A stretch of 38,191 bases of DNA from Fibrobacter succinogenes (GTDB lineage Bacteria; Fibrobacterota; Fibrobacteria; Fibrobacterales; Fibrobacteraceae), in assembly GCA_902779055.1 (NCBI GenBank), contig CACZAD010000018.1:1-38191 (forward strand), given 5' to 3'. The translations under genes and the position numbers were made by a program. Positions 7,744-16,401 of this stretch are shown piece after piece. Position 1 is the first letter of the stretch. Each line of letters opens with the position of its first letter. The notes beneath the pieces were generated by a model. The model was not told where the DNA came from, did not search any database, and was given only the letters and a program-made list of their open reading frames with translations.

Positions 7744-9174
7744 ATGAAAAAGACTCACGCATTCGCGGGTCTCGTGCTTAGCACAACCCTTCTTGGCGCA
7801 GGCTTGACAAATACCTTCGCCGCAGACGAATCCCTTAGATCCCTAGCCGATAAAAATGGCATCTACATCGGCGCCATTCTGAACTCGCAGTGGTTCAACG
7901 GCGGACTTCCCGGCAATTACGAACAGATTCACAAAAAACAGTTCAACATCGTCGTTGCCGAAAACGAGATGAAGTTCGACGCCACCGAACCGCAAGAAGG
8001 AAGATTCAATTACAACAACGGCGATAAGATGGTCAAGTACGCCCAGCAAAATGGCATGCGAGTCCGTGGCCACGCCCTCGCCTGGCACAGCCAGGTTCCG
8101 GGCTGGGTGAACAACTACAAGAACGACAAGCAGAAACTGCTCAAGGTGCTCAAGAATCACATCCAAAACGTGGTCGGGCACTGGAAAGGCAAAGTAGCCG
8201 AATGGGACGTGGTGAACGAAGCCATTAGCAACAACGAGCCCCAGTGGCGCACCGGTTCCGTTTGGTACCAGGGTATCGGTCCTGAATTTATCGACTCCGC
8301 ATTCGTCTGGACGCACGCCGTGGACCCGGATGCAGAGCTCTGCTACAACGACTATAACCTCGAACAGGGCGTCAATCCCAAAGCCAAGGCGGGCTTTTTG
8401 CTGGAACAGGTGAAGCGCTGGGTTGCCAACGGCATTCCTATCCATTGCGTGGGTTCCCAGACCCACGTGGAAGACACCACCACCGACAAGCACTTTATCG
8501 GTTCGCCGGATAGTCTCCGCTCCCTCGCCAAGGAACTCGCAAAACTCAATGTCAAGCTGAAAATCACCGAACTCGATATCGGATTCAAGAGCGGCATCAA
8601 TGTCAGCAAGAGCGACCTTGAACGTCAGGGACAAACTTTCCGTCAATACCTCGACATCATTCTCGAAGAACCGAATGCGGACACGTACTTGATTTGGGGC
8701 GTTTCTGACAAATGGAGCTGGCTTGGCGGCCTGAACAGGCAAAAAGGCCTTATCTATGACGACAACTTGAAGCCGAAGCCCGCATTCGATAGCATCTTGG
8801 TGAGACTCCAGACTTACGAACCGCCGAAAGACTCGGTCAAGGCCGACTCTACCGCAAAGGACTCCACCGTTAAAGACTCCACTGCAAAAGATTCAACCGC
8901 CAAGGATTCAACGGCCCTGGATCCAGGACAATCCATCAAGCAGTTCGTCTCGCCCAGCAGCCTCTCTATGCATATTGCCGGTCGCACGCTGTTCGTGACG
9001 GGATTGGCTTCGAAGAGAGCCAAGGTGGACATTTTCGATACGCAGGGACGCCCCATCTTTAGCGCAAGCACCCACAACGGAACCGTCGACCTGCATAACA
9101 TCGCTGAAGGAATCTACGTGGTTCGCGTACGGAGCGGTTCCTCGAATTTAATTCAAAGGGTAACGATTAAGTAA
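7744..9174 (+). CDS. Secreted GH10 endo-beta-1,4-xylanase
   Basis: A 476-residue enzyme that should cleave xylan backbones outside the cell. A signal peptide (about 1-26) is followed by the GH10 barrel to residue about 357. Family signatures are NEMKFDATEP (74-83), AWHSQVPGW, the acid/base glutamate E159 in WDVVNEA and the nucleophile E276 in ITELDIG. A (K/A)DST repeat linker (362-390) leads to a roughly 70-residue C-terminal domain (LSMHIAGRTLFVTGL...GIYVVRV) like secretion/sorting domains of surface hydrolases. The ATG at 7744 has AAGGAG upstream and starts a proper signal peptide, so the 20-codon longer frame is rejected. The second GH10 gene follows after a terminator; the two arose by duplication. 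Confidence 0.96.
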   Translation: MKKTHAFAGLVLSTTLLGAGLTNTFAADESLRSLADKNGIYIGAILNSQWFNGGLPGNYEQIHKKQFNIVVAENEMKFDATEPQEGRFNYNNGDKMVKYAQQNGMRVRGHALAWHSQVPGWVNNYKNDKQKLLKVLKNHIQNVVGHWKGKVAEWDVVNEAISNNEPQWRTGSVWYQGIGPEFIDSAFVWTHAVDPDAELCYNDYNLEQGVNPKAKAGFLLEQVKRWVANGIPIHCVGSQTHVEDTTTDKHFIGSPDSLRSLAKELAKLNVKLKITELDIGFKSGINVSKSDLERQGQTFRQYLDIILEEPNADTYLIWGVSDKWSWLGGLNRQKGLIYDDNLKPKPAFDSILVRLQTYEPPKDSVKADSTAKDSTVKDSTAKDSTAKDSTALDPGQSIKQFVSPSSLSMHIAGRTLFVTGLASKRAKVDIFDTQGRPIFSASTHNGTVDLHNIAEGIYVVRVRSGSSNLIQRVTIK

Positions 9175-9196
9175 ACTCCAATTATGACCTCACTCA

Positions 9197-9222
9197 CCCG
9201 GCTCGATTGAGCCGGGCTTTTT
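9197..9222 (+). terminator. Rho-independent terminator
   Basis: Perfect stem CCCGGCTC / GAGCCGGG with a GATT loop followed by CTTTTT, ending the first xylanase transcript. Confidence 0.92.
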
Positions 9223-9292
9223 GCATTTGACTTTTACAGCTGTTTTATGTATCTTTCGGAGCGGTGCAAATGGGTTGATAGAGGGATATAAA

Positions 9293-10699
9293 ATGAAAAA
9301 GATTCATTCTTTATCGCGCATTGCACTCAGTGCCGCAATTATAGGCGCAGGCTTTGTAAACGCCCAAGCCGCGGACGAAACCATTAGACAGCTCGCCAAG
9401 GAACGCGGCCGCTTTATCGGCACCATCTTGAATAGCGAATGGTTCAACGATGCGATTGAACCGGAATTCGAAGAAATCCACAAAACGCAATTCAACGTGG
9501 TCGTCGCCGAAAACGAAATGAAGTTCGACGCCACCGAGCCCAAAGAAGACGTATTCAGTTTTGAAAAGGGCGACAAGATGGTCAAATACGCACAGAAAAA
9601 CGGACTGCGCGTTCGCGGGCACGCTCTCGCCTGGCACAGCCAAGTCGCCAACTGGGTGAATGATTATAAAGGCCAAAAAGAAAAGCTGCTCGCCGTCCTC
9701 AAGAACCACATCACTAAAGTTGTCGGCCACTGGAAAGGCCAAATTGCCGAATGGGATGTAGTCAACGAAGCCGTCAATGACGATTACAATGCCGACTGGC
9801 GTTCGACAAACTCCGTATGGTACGAAGGCATCGGCGCAGAATTTTTGGACTCCGCATTTGTCTGGGCGCACGAAGCCGACCCGGATGCAGAACTCTGCTA
9901 CAACGACTATTCCATCGAATGGGGACTCCGCGAAGGCTCCAAGGCAAGCTTTGTCGTGGAACAGGTCAAGCGCTGGAAAGCCAACAACATTCCTATCACC
10001 TGCGTGGGCACGCAAACCCACATCGAAATTGCACACGAAACGACTCCGCAAAACGTACGCGCTCTCGCCAAGGCACTTGCAGAACTTGGCGTGACATTGA
10101 ACATCACCGAACTCGACATCGGATTCCCGAAGGGTTCGGCAGGCAACCTCACCGAAGCGGACTACGCCAAGCAAGGGCACTTGTACCGTCAATTCATGGA
10201 CGTGTTCCTCGAAGAACCGAACATGGGCGAATTCGTGATTTGGGGATTGACCGATGCGCACAGCTGGCTCGACGATCAGCAAGGCAAGACCGAAGGGCTT
10301 CTTTACGACAAGCAATACAACCCAAAGCCCGCATACGATAGCGTCATGGCAAGCCTCAAAGCGCACCCCGCTTCCGAAGTCAAAACGCCGTACCCGGATT
10401 CCGTCCTCAACCCGCCTGTAAAATGCGATACAGATAACTGCGACGATCCCATCGCCATCAAGACGCACACCAAGTTGAGCAGCATTTCCATGCACCTCGC
10501 CGGACGCACACTGTTCGTGACGGGTTTGGCATCGAAGACTGCCGCGAAGGTCGAATTGTTCGACATGCAGGGCCGTCCCGTGTTCAGCACAAAGAATGCC
10601 AAAGGCAATGTTGATCTTTCTTCAATTTCGGAAGGATTGTACGTTGTCAGCATTCGCCAAGGGGCTACAAGATTCACCAAACGAATCGCCATTAAGTAA
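9293..10699 (+). CDS. Secreted GH10 endo-beta-1,4-xylanase, second copy
   Basis: A 468-residue paralogue of the preceding xylanase. It has the same signal peptide type, NEMKFDATEP at 74-83, acid/base E159 in WDVVNEA and nucleophile E273 in ITELDIG. Differences are the substrate-cleft loops (for example DDYNADWRSTNSVWYEG and SIEWGLREG) and the linker, which here is a short Pro/Asp/Cys segment (KCDTDNCDDP) instead of KDST repeats. The C-terminal 70 residues again begin SISMHLAGRTLFVTGL. The ATG at 9293 follows GAGGGATATAAA; the upstream in-frame ATG at 9221 would overlap the terminator and is rejected. Diverged loops suggest different xylan substitution preference, which is inference. Confidence 0.96.
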   Translation: MKKIHSLSRIALSAAIIGAGFVNAQAADETIRQLAKERGRFIGTILNSEWFNDAIEPEFEEIHKTQFNVVVAENEMKFDATEPKEDVFSFEKGDKMVKYAQKNGLRVRGHALAWHSQVANWVNDYKGQKEKLLAVLKNHITKVVGHWKGQIAEWDVVNEAVNDDYNADWRSTNSVWYEGIGAEFLDSAFVWAHEADPDAELCYNDYSIEWGLREGSKASFVVEQVKRWKANNIPITCVGTQTHIEIAHETTPQNVRALAKALAELGVTLNITELDIGFPKGSAGNLTEADYAKQGHLYRQFMDVFLEEPNMGEFVIWGLTDAHSWLDDQQGKTEGLLYDKQYNPKPAYDSVMASLKAHPASEVKTPYPDSVLNPPVKCDTDNCDDPIAIKTHTKLSSISMHLAGRTLFVTGLASKTAAKVELFDMQGRPVFSTKNAKGNVDLSSISEGLYVVSIRQGATRFTKRIAIK

Positions 10700-10703
10700 T
10701 GCA

Positions 10704-10730
10704 GATCCCCGTTCATCGACGGGAATGACA
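10704..10730. repeat. Small palindromic repeat after the xylanase gene
   Basis: GATCCCCGTTCATCGACGGG followed by AATGACA contains the stem CCCGT / ACGGG and the GATCCC...ATGACA ends shared with other small repeats in this window. No T run follows, so it is unlikely to be the terminator itself. Confidence 0.5.
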
Positions 10731-10770
10731 TACTGTTGTAAAACAAAGCTTGTTTTTACTCTGGAATTTA

Positions 10771-10798
10771 GGTCGCGACACAATATCGCGGCCTTTTT
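10771..10798 (+). terminator. Rho-independent terminator
   Basis: Stem GGTCGCGA / TCGCGGCC (one G-T pair) and a CTTTTT tail 72 bases after the second xylanase gene. Confidence 0.8.
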
Positions 10799-10825
10799 CA
10801 CACCCTAAAAAATTTTTTTCAATAA

Positions 10826-10840
10826 TGTGACCTAGTCACA
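10826..10840. promoter_or_regulatory. Crp/Fnr-like palindrome upstream of thioredoxin
   Basis: TGTGACCTAGTCACA is a perfect 6+3+6 inverted repeat. It resembles a Crp/Fnr-family site but has five rather than six bases between TGTGA and TCACA. A TATATT/TATTAT -10-like sequence starts 13 to 15 bases downstream, so the palindrome would overlap the -35 position. A Crp/Fnr-type regulator gene begins about 480 bases downstream. Confidence 0.55.
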
Positions 10841-10910
10841 GATAAGCGGCCTTATATTATCTAAAATATAGACGTAAACAAGAAAAACAAAAAAAGGAAA
10901 GGTAAAAACA

Positions 10911-11219
10911 ATGGCTGAATTGAAAATCAATAAAGAAAACTTCGAAAAAGAAGTCCTGAAATCCGATAAACCCGTCCTTTTGGACTTCTGGGCACCTTGG
11001 TGCGGACCTTGCAGAATGCTTTCTCCCATCGTCTCCGAGATCGCCGAGGAACTCAAGGATAAAGTAAAGGTCGGAAAGGTGAACGTCGACGAAGAGGAAG
11101 AACTTGCCGCTATGTTCCGAGTATCGAGCATCCCGTTACTCGTCGTCATGAAAGACGGCAAGGTCGTAAACTCCGCCGTTGGCGTCCGCCCCAAAGACCA
11201 AATCGTCGGAATGTTATAA
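10911..11219 (+). CDS. trxA: Thioredoxin
   Basis: A 102-residue cytosolic disulfide reductase, the standard size for a single-domain thioredoxin. The redox motif WCGPC is at about residues 30-34 in the sequence LLDFWAPWCGPCRMLSP, and the cis-proline loop is VSSIPLLVVMKDGK. The C terminus is slightly shortened relative to Escherichia coli TrxA. AAAGGAAAGG upstream of the ATG provides ribosome binding. A perfect TGTGAC/GTCACA palindrome in the promoter region suggests control by a Crp/Fnr-type protein, perhaps the one encoded next. A strong hairpin follows the stop codon. Confidence 0.96.
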   Translation: MAELKINKENFEKEVLKSDKPVLLDFWAPWCGPCRMLSPIVSEIAEELKDKVKVGKVNVDEEEELAAMFRVSSIPLLVVMKDGKVVNSAVGVRPKDQIVGML

Positions 11220-11227
11220 ACCCCAGA

Positions 11228-11254
11228 GCCCGCCGCAAGGCGGGCATTCCTTTT
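11228..11254 (+). terminator. Rho-independent terminator
   Basis: Perfect 7-bp GC stem GCCCGCC / GGCGGGC with a GCAA tetraloop, followed by ATTCCTTTT. It separates thioredoxin from the regulator gene. Confidence 0.85.
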
Positions 11255-11319
11255 ACACAATTAAAAATACCGCATCACCCCGCTAAAGTTTTAGTATATT
11301 GCCAAAGAGGGGTCTTTTT

Positions 11320-11991
11320 ATGAGTATCGAGTCCATCAGTCAAATTCTTACAAAAATTCCTTTTTGGCCAAATCTTACGTCAGAAGAGAAAGCGCTCGTT
11401 TCGCAGCGTGCCATCACAAAGAAATTCAGCAAGAACCAGTTGGTCAGCAACAACAGTTCCGAATGCCTCGGGATCATCCTCATTTTGAACGGAGGCATCC
11501 GCGTAAGCCTCATTTCCGATGAGGGCCGCGAGGTCACGCTTTACCGAGCCCACGAAAAGGAATTCTGCATTTCGACGGCCTCGTGCGTTATCCACCAGCT
11601 AACGTTCGAAGCCATCGTCACGGCCGAAGAAGACACGACTGTACTCGTCATCCCCTCATCTGTCTGCGCCCGACTGATCGAAAACAACATTTATGTCCGA
11701 GCATTCGCCTTTGAAAAGGAAACGGAACGTTTTTCGCAAGCCATTCGTGCCATTCAGCATATGCTGTTCAAAAAATTTGACCAGCGTCTAGCCTCTTACT
11801 TGATTTCGGCCTACGAGCAGAACGGTAGTGACGAAGTCAAAAAGACTCAAGAAGAAATCGCTCGCGATGTCAACTCCGCCCGCGAAGTCGTCGCCCGCAT
11901 GCTTCACGAATTCTCATCAAAGGGATTTGTTGAAGTCAAGCGCGGCACCATCAAGCTCCGCAATATCGAAGAACTAAAAAGGCTGCTATAA
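11320..11991 (+). CDS. Crp/Fnr family transcription regulator
   Basis: A 223-residue DNA-binding regulator. Residues about 1-125 form the cyclic-nucleotide-binding-like beta barrel (SSECLGIILILNGGIRVSLISDEGREVTLYRAHEKEFC). A dimer helix around 130-150 follows, then the Crp-type winged helix with QEEIARDVNSAREVVARMLHEFSSKGFVEVKRG. The residues that bind cAMP phosphate in Crp are not obvious, and the N-terminal cysteine cluster of Fnr is absent, so the signal is unknown; cysteines lie in the barrel instead. The start at 11320 follows GAGGGG. A terminator overlaps the stop codon. It may control the adjacent thioredoxin gene. Confidence 0.92.
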   Translation: MSIESISQILTKIPFWPNLTSEEKALVSQRAITKKFSKNQLVSNNSSECLGIILILNGGIRVSLISDEGREVTLYRAHEKEFCISTASCVIHQLTFEAIVTAEEDTTVLVIPSSVCARLIENNIYVRAFAFEKETERFSQAIRAIQHMLFKKFDQRLASYLISAYEQNGSDEVKKTQEEIARDVNSAREVVARMLHEFSSKGFVEVKRGTIKLRNIEELKRLL

Positions 11992-12005
11992 AGCAGCCTT
12001 TTTTC
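11977..12005 (+). terminator. Rho-independent terminator overlapping the stop codon
   Basis: Stem AAAAGGCTGC / GCAGCCTTTT with a short TATAAA loop and a T6 tail; the last codons and stop of the Crp/Fnr-type gene lie inside it. Confidence 0.9.
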
Positions 12006-12019
12006 AAATTTTGCAAAAA

Positions 12020-12475
12020 TTATTCGCAAGGTTCCGCCTGTTTTAGCAGCTCACCGTTTATACGATAGAGCATCGCATCAGGTTCAGACTGTCCACGCAT
12101 CATACAGTAGCGACAAGATCCAATATTTTCATAAGAGGCGAAATTCCGGATATCCTTTTTCTGGAGTTCATCGCCCTTAAACGTCAAGCATTTTTGCGGT
12201 TGTGTATGGAATATCAAACGAACATCCGAATCCAATCCATCCTGGTGCAAGAAAGGGAAATCGCTAAGAGGTTCACTGGACGGATTATAAATGGTGTCAC
12301 CAGGTTTAATTTTTAGCGAGTCTCGTATGACATCATCCTTTATCGATCCGTAAATAAAGGACACTTCCACATCAGTTTCATTTAAATACAGCGGTTCATA
12401 ACATTCCTGGTAATCATCCGAGCTGCATCCCCACAACAAAGAAAGCAAACAAAGCGCTAGCAACACATTTTTCAT
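12020..12475 (-). CDS. Small lipoprotein, unknown function
   Basis: A 151-residue predicted lipoprotein with signal peptide MKNVLLALCLLSLLWGC (Cys17). The mature part has several cysteines (QECYEPLY, QKCLTF, SCRYCMMRG, EPCE) and strands such as VEVSFIYGS and VRLIFHTQ, giving a small beta-rich domain. The layout DSLKIKPGDTIYNPS resembles small Bacteroidetes/Fibrobacter immunoglobulin-like lipoproteins, but I do not recognise the family. A GGGGG-type site precedes the ATG. It converges with the Crp/Fnr-type gene, sharing the hairpin region at 11977-12005. Confidence 0.75.
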   Translation of the reverse strand: MKNVLLALCLLSLLWGCSSDDYQECYEPLYLNETDVEVSFIYGSIKDDVIRDSLKIKPGDTIYNPSSEPLSDFPFLHQDGLDSDVRLIFHTQPQKCLTFKGDELQKKDIRNFASYENIGSCRYCMMRGQSEPDAMLYRINGELLKQAEPCE

Positions 12476-12620
12476 TTACAACCCCCAGCATTTAAACAGA
12501 AAGCAATGATAAAAATACGAACAAAATCAATAAATTGCAACAAATTCATTATTACATTTATCTTGCAAACTAAGTATACCACCACACAATGTAAAAAAAT
12601 GCATTTTTTTACAATCCATT

Positions 12621-12658
12621 ACAAAAAATGCTTCTTCCAATCACCTGGAAGAAGCATT
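12621..12658 (-). terminator. Rho-independent terminator
   Basis: Perfect 13-bp stem AATGCTTCTTCCA / TGGAAGAAGCATT with a six-base loop and a T run on the minus strand, ending the large surface protein gene. Symmetry with A/T runs on both sides could allow function in both directions. Confidence 0.9.
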
Positions 12659-12678
12659 ATAATTTTTTAGCTCAAAAA

Positions 12679-14733
12679 TTACTTGTACATATAGCTCACG
12701 CCGTTCGGGAACTTGAATTCCTTCATTCCAGATGTTTCCACCTGCTTCACGGAACGGACTTCGCCGCCATACAGAATCGTATTGCCCTGATAAGTCGGCT
12801 TAAACGCTGCGTTATCAGAACCGTAGTAGCTAGAAGTCGAGTAAGTAACAGAAGCACATTCAGGAATATCGGTCGAGTAATTGCCAAATGCGAGGAGCAC
12901 GCCACCGGTAATCGTAAAACCGTTGTCCGTATCGATCAAGCCGCCGGCCATGTTAGAAGAACAGCCTCCGCCGCCCATGCCCATGCCGCCACCCATGCCG
13001 CCACCCATACCGCCGCCGAAGTTTCCGCCCCAGCCACCTTGACCGCCACCTTGGCCACCACCCCAGCCACCGCCGAAGTTGAATCCGCCCATGCCGTTTT
13101 CGTAGCTTTCACCCGTGATTTCGAGAATCAAAACGCCACCGGTCATCTTTGCAGAACCATTGGCATCCAACACATCAATCATGTTGCCCTTGGCGCTGAT
13201 GTAATGATACCCACCGCTAATCGTGATGTGTCCACCACTCTCGCTGAACATCGACATGCCACCGCTATTGTCCTTGGGGCCACCGGCACCGTTCCAGCCG
13301 TCATCCGTCGCAAAGACAGAGGTAACGCCACCTTCGGCAAAAATCTTGTAAGCTTCAATGCCTTCGGTTGCAGTAACGATATTGATCGTAGAACCCTTCA
13401 AGTACATCGCAGAATCCGCATGGAGCCCCTTGTCCTTCGAGTTGATGGTCACATCGCCGCCATTCATGAAGACTTGGTAATTTGTATGCATGGCATCATT
13501 ATCGGACTTCACATCAATCGAGCCGCCGTTGACATAAAGGAACTTGCCAGCAGAAAAGCCCTTGTCGGTAGATTCGATTTTGATGTTCAAAGCTTCGGCT
13601 TGACTTGCAGCAGAATCGCCCACCGTAATGAAATGAGCGGCATTGACGCCGTCGTCGCCAGCCTTGATGGTGATGTTACCGCCCAAGAGTTCGACAACGC
13701 CCTTGCCATCGACATAGCTCTCGCATTCGCCATTGACTTCTTCACACTCGTCACTTTCGAGGCCATCGCCAGCCTTTGCCGTGATATTCAACGTACCGCC
13801 AGAAATTTGGAGACTGCCCTTGCCCTTGAGACCGTTATCGTTAGCGACGACCGTGATGTCGCCATTCTTGATTTTAAGATCGTTGCTAGACTGGATACCG
13901 TTCTTAAAGTTACCCGTAACGGTAAGTTTTCCGGCGCCCTTGATGTTCAGGTCATCCTTGGAGTAAATCGCAGCCTTGGCCGTATCCTGCTTGCCATTGA
14001 CCGTCGTGAACACGTGATTGCCGTTACCGTCTTCAATCTTGTTGGTCGTACCCTTGACCAAGTGAAGCACAGCCTTGTCGGCATTTTTCACGAGAATCGG
14101 AGCGTTTGAGCTCTTCAAGGTAGCACTGTAAAGATAAATTCCGGTATTGCCCTCGTTCTCGGTCCCCGGCGTGTTCACCACGACCTGGAAATCGGACGAT
14201 TCACCCGTCACATAGTAGGCACCCGGGCAAGTAATCGTTGCACTCTTATCTGCAACTTCAACGCAGCCGTTGTTATTCTCGACCGTTGCCGAAGTTCCAG
14301 CAAGCTTCAGGAGGATTTGCGTACCGTTCAAAGTCCTTGCATCGTCGTTATCGTTCTCATTGTCGCCAGATTCCGAGCTACCGGGCACAACACCGTTAGA
14401 ACTTGACGACACGACAGGAACGACATTACTGGAGCTTGAGACGCCCACATCAGGCACAGCCACGCTGGAACTCGAAACATCATTGCCCGGCAAAGTGTTG
14501 CTTGAACTAGAAGCACCGATAACCGGGGCTGTATTGCTAGAGCTCAAAATTTCAACATCAATGATCACGCCGTCAGAGCTGGAACTTTCGACGCCAAAAG
14601 CGTCATTGCTAGAAGAAGATTCCACCAGGGCATAGGCACCGCCATTGGGATCCGTAATTGAACTATCTTCACCACAAGCGACAAAGCTCAAAGCCGCAGA
14701 CGCAGCAATCACAGGCAACTTTTTCAACATCAT
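12679..14733 (-). CDS. Surface lipoprotein with Cthe_2159/DUF4353-type beta-helix
   Basis: A 684-residue lipoprotein (lipobox FVAC, Cys20) likely exposed on the cell surface. A Ser-rich spacer (about 35-125) repeats an SSSSN motif about every 14 residues. The main domain (about 135-500) is a right-handed parallel beta-helix of the Cthe_2159 type, with runs such as AAIYSKDDLNIKGAGKLTV, DITVVANDNGLKGKGSL and GDGLESDE; the Clostridium thermocellum prototype binds cellulose and polygalacturonic acid. A Gly-rich insert (GGWGGGQGGGQGG and GGGMGGGMGGGMG) near 555-590 interrupts the end of the helix. The start at 14733 is set by GGAG six bases upstream. Function as a plant cell-wall binding protein is inferred. 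Confidence 0.9.
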   Translation of the reverse strand: MMLKKLPVIAASAALSFVACGEDSSITDPNGGAYALVESSSSNDAFGVESSSSDGVIIDVEILSSSNTAPVIGASSSSNTLPGNDVSSSSVAVPDVGVSSSSNVVPVVSSSSNGVVPGSSESGDNENDNDDARTLNGTQILLKLAGTSATVENNNGCVEVADKSATITCPGAYYVTGESSDFQVVVNTPGTENEGNTGIYLYSATLKSSNAPILVKNADKAVLHLVKGTTNKIEDGNGNHVFTTVNGKQDTAKAAIYSKDDLNIKGAGKLTVTGNFKNGIQSSNDLKIKNGDITVVANDNGLKGKGSLQISGGTLNITAKAGDGLESDECEEVNGECESYVDGKGVVELLGGNITIKAGDDGVNAAHFITVGDSAASQAEALNIKIESTDKGFSAGKFLYVNGGSIDVKSDNDAMHTNYQVFMNGGDVTINSKDKGLHADSAMYLKGSTINIVTATEGIEAYKIFAEGGVTSVFATDDGWNGAGGPKDNSGGMSMFSESGGHITISGGYHYISAKGNMIDVLDANGSAKMTGGVLILEITGESYENGMGGFNFGGGWGGGQGGGQGGWGGNFGGGMGGGMGGGMGMGGGGCSSNMAGGLIDTDNGFTITGGVLLAFGNYSTDIPECASVTYSTSSYYGSDNAAFKPTYQGNTILYGGEVRSVKQVETSGMKEFKFPNGVSYMYK

Positions 14734-14943
14734 TGAACACTCCATTTTTTCTTAATATAAATTCCATACTCCAAAATGGACCATTCCGCCACCCAATTTC
14801 CGTTGAAGCGAATACAACAGGGATTAACAAATCCTATAGCTGGTTATTGGCCCTGCGCAATTGCCGTCCCTTGTAAAAATTTCTAAATTGCCTCGCGCAT
14901 TAGCATGTTTGGCGCATGTTGCGCCGCATTAACCGGAGGCTTT

Positions 14944-16398
14944 ATGGCACTTCAATTCTACAACACTGCATCACGCAAGAAAGAACTGTTCACTCTTCCC
15001 GAAGGCGTTCCCGCCGTGCGTATGTACTGTTGTGGCCCGACGGTGTACCACTTTGCCCACATCGGCAACCTCCGCACTTACATTTTTGAAGACTTTTTGG
15101 TCCGTACGCTCAACTACTACGGCTACAAGGTCAACCACATCGTGAACATCACTGACGTGGGCCACCTCACGAGCGATGGCGACACCGGCGACGACAAAAT
15201 GGAAAAGGGCGCAAAGCGCGAAGGCAAATCCGTCTGGGACATCGCCAAGTTCTACACCGACGCTTTCATGGCCGACTGGCACCGTCTGAACATCCAGGAA
15301 CCGACCCGCTGGACCCGCGCTACCGACCACATCAAGGAACAGATTGACTTGGTGAAGACGCTCGAAGAAAAGGGCTTCACCTACCGCACTTCTGACGGCA
15401 TCTACTTCGACAGCCTCAAGTTCCCACGCTACGCCGACTTTGCTCGCCTCGACGTGGAAAACCTCCGCAAGGGTAGCCGCATCGACATGGGCGAAAAGCG
15501 CAACGCCACCGACTTTGCTTTGTGGAAGTTCAGCCCGACCGACAAGAAGCGCGCTATGGAATGGGATAGCCCGTGGGGCGTTGGTTTCCCGGGTTGGCAC
15601 ATCGAATGTTCCGCCATGGCCATGAAGTACAACGGCCCGACGCTCGACATCCACTGCGGTGGCACGGACCACATCCGCGTGCACCACACGAACGAAATCG
15701 CCCAGAGCGAATGCGCCAACGGCGTACAGTTCAGCCGCTTCTGGATGCACGGTGAATTCCTCCGCACAGCAAGCGAAGAAAAGCTTGAAGACGGCACAAC
15801 CGAAACCAAGTTCGGCAAGATGAGCAAGTCCAGTGGTGAGTTCTTGACCGTCTCGCTCCTCATGGAACGCGGCTTCAACCCGCTCGACTACCGTTACTTT
15901 GCACTCGGCAGCCACTACCGCAACTACCTGAACTTCACTTGGGAAGCCCTCACCGGCGCCAAGGAAGCATTCAAGAGCTTGCACAAGAAGACGGACCCGC
16001 TGATTGGCAAGGCAACCGCTATTACCAGCGAAGCTGCCAAGGCTTTCCAGGCTGAATTCAAGGACGCCATCGGCGACGACCTCAACATGCCTCGTGCCCT
16101 CGGCATCATGAACACGATGCTCAAGAGCGAAATCGACGACGGCGAAAAGGCTGCACTCGTGGCTGACTTCGACAAGATCTTTGGCCTCAAGCTCGACCAG
16201 CCGCGTGAAGAATACGTGAAGAAGGGCGCAAACGACAACATCGATACCGCCAAGGTCGAAGCACTCATCGCTGCCCGCAAGGAAGCACGCGCCAACAAGA
16301 ACTGGGCCGAAAGCGACCGCATCCGCGATGAACTTGCCGCGATGAACATCGTGATCAAGGACTCTAAGGAAGGCACGACCTGGAGCGTGAAGGAATAA
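14944..16398 (+). CDS. cysS: Cysteinyl-tRNA synthetase
   Basis: Charges tRNA-Cys with cysteine in the cytosol. The 484-residue class I synthetase has the zinc/adenylation start MYCCGPTVYHFAHIGN (HIGH-type motif HIGN), the central WHIECSAMAMKY and GGTDHIRVHHTNE metal-binding segments, and KMSKSSGE as the KMSKS loop. The C-terminal helical region ends with a typical ADxIRDEL sequence. The ATG at 14944 follows CCGGAGGC; a small hairpin GGCGC/GCGCC (14911-14925) lies in the leader. No T-box is seen. The MFS transporter gene begins within four bases of the stop codon, in the same frame, so translation of the two is probably coupled. Confidence 0.97.
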   Translation: MALQFYNTASRKKELFTLPEGVPAVRMYCCGPTVYHFAHIGNLRTYIFEDFLVRTLNYYGYKVNHIVNITDVGHLTSDGDTGDDKMEKGAKREGKSVWDIAKFYTDAFMADWHRLNIQEPTRWTRATDHIKEQIDLVKTLEEKGFTYRTSDGIYFDSLKFPRYADFARLDVENLRKGSRIDMGEKRNATDFALWKFSPTDKKRAMEWDSPWGVGFPGWHIECSAMAMKYNGPTLDIHCGGTDHIRVHHTNEIAQSECANGVQFSRFWMHGEFLRTASEEKLEDGTTETKFGKMSKSSGEFLTVSLLMERGFNPLDYRYFALGSHYRNYLNFTWEALTGAKEAFKSLHKKTDPLIGKATAITSEAAKAFQAEFKDAIGDDLNMPRALGIMNTMLKSEIDDGEKAALVADFDKIFGLKLDQPREEYVKKGANDNIDTAKVEALIAARKEARANKNWAESDRIRDELAAMNIVIKDSKEGTTWSVKE

Positions 16399-16401
16399 GC
16401 C

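Noticed and set aside
12628..14109. A 493-codon open frame antisense to the beta-helix lipoprotein gene
   Set aside because: Ala/Thr/His-rich shadow of a repetitive coding sequence, without a ribosome binding site or recognisable domain.
14734..14943. T-box leader before cysS
   Set aside because: Only a short GGCGC/GCGCC hairpin is present; there is no T-box sequence or specifier-loop structure.
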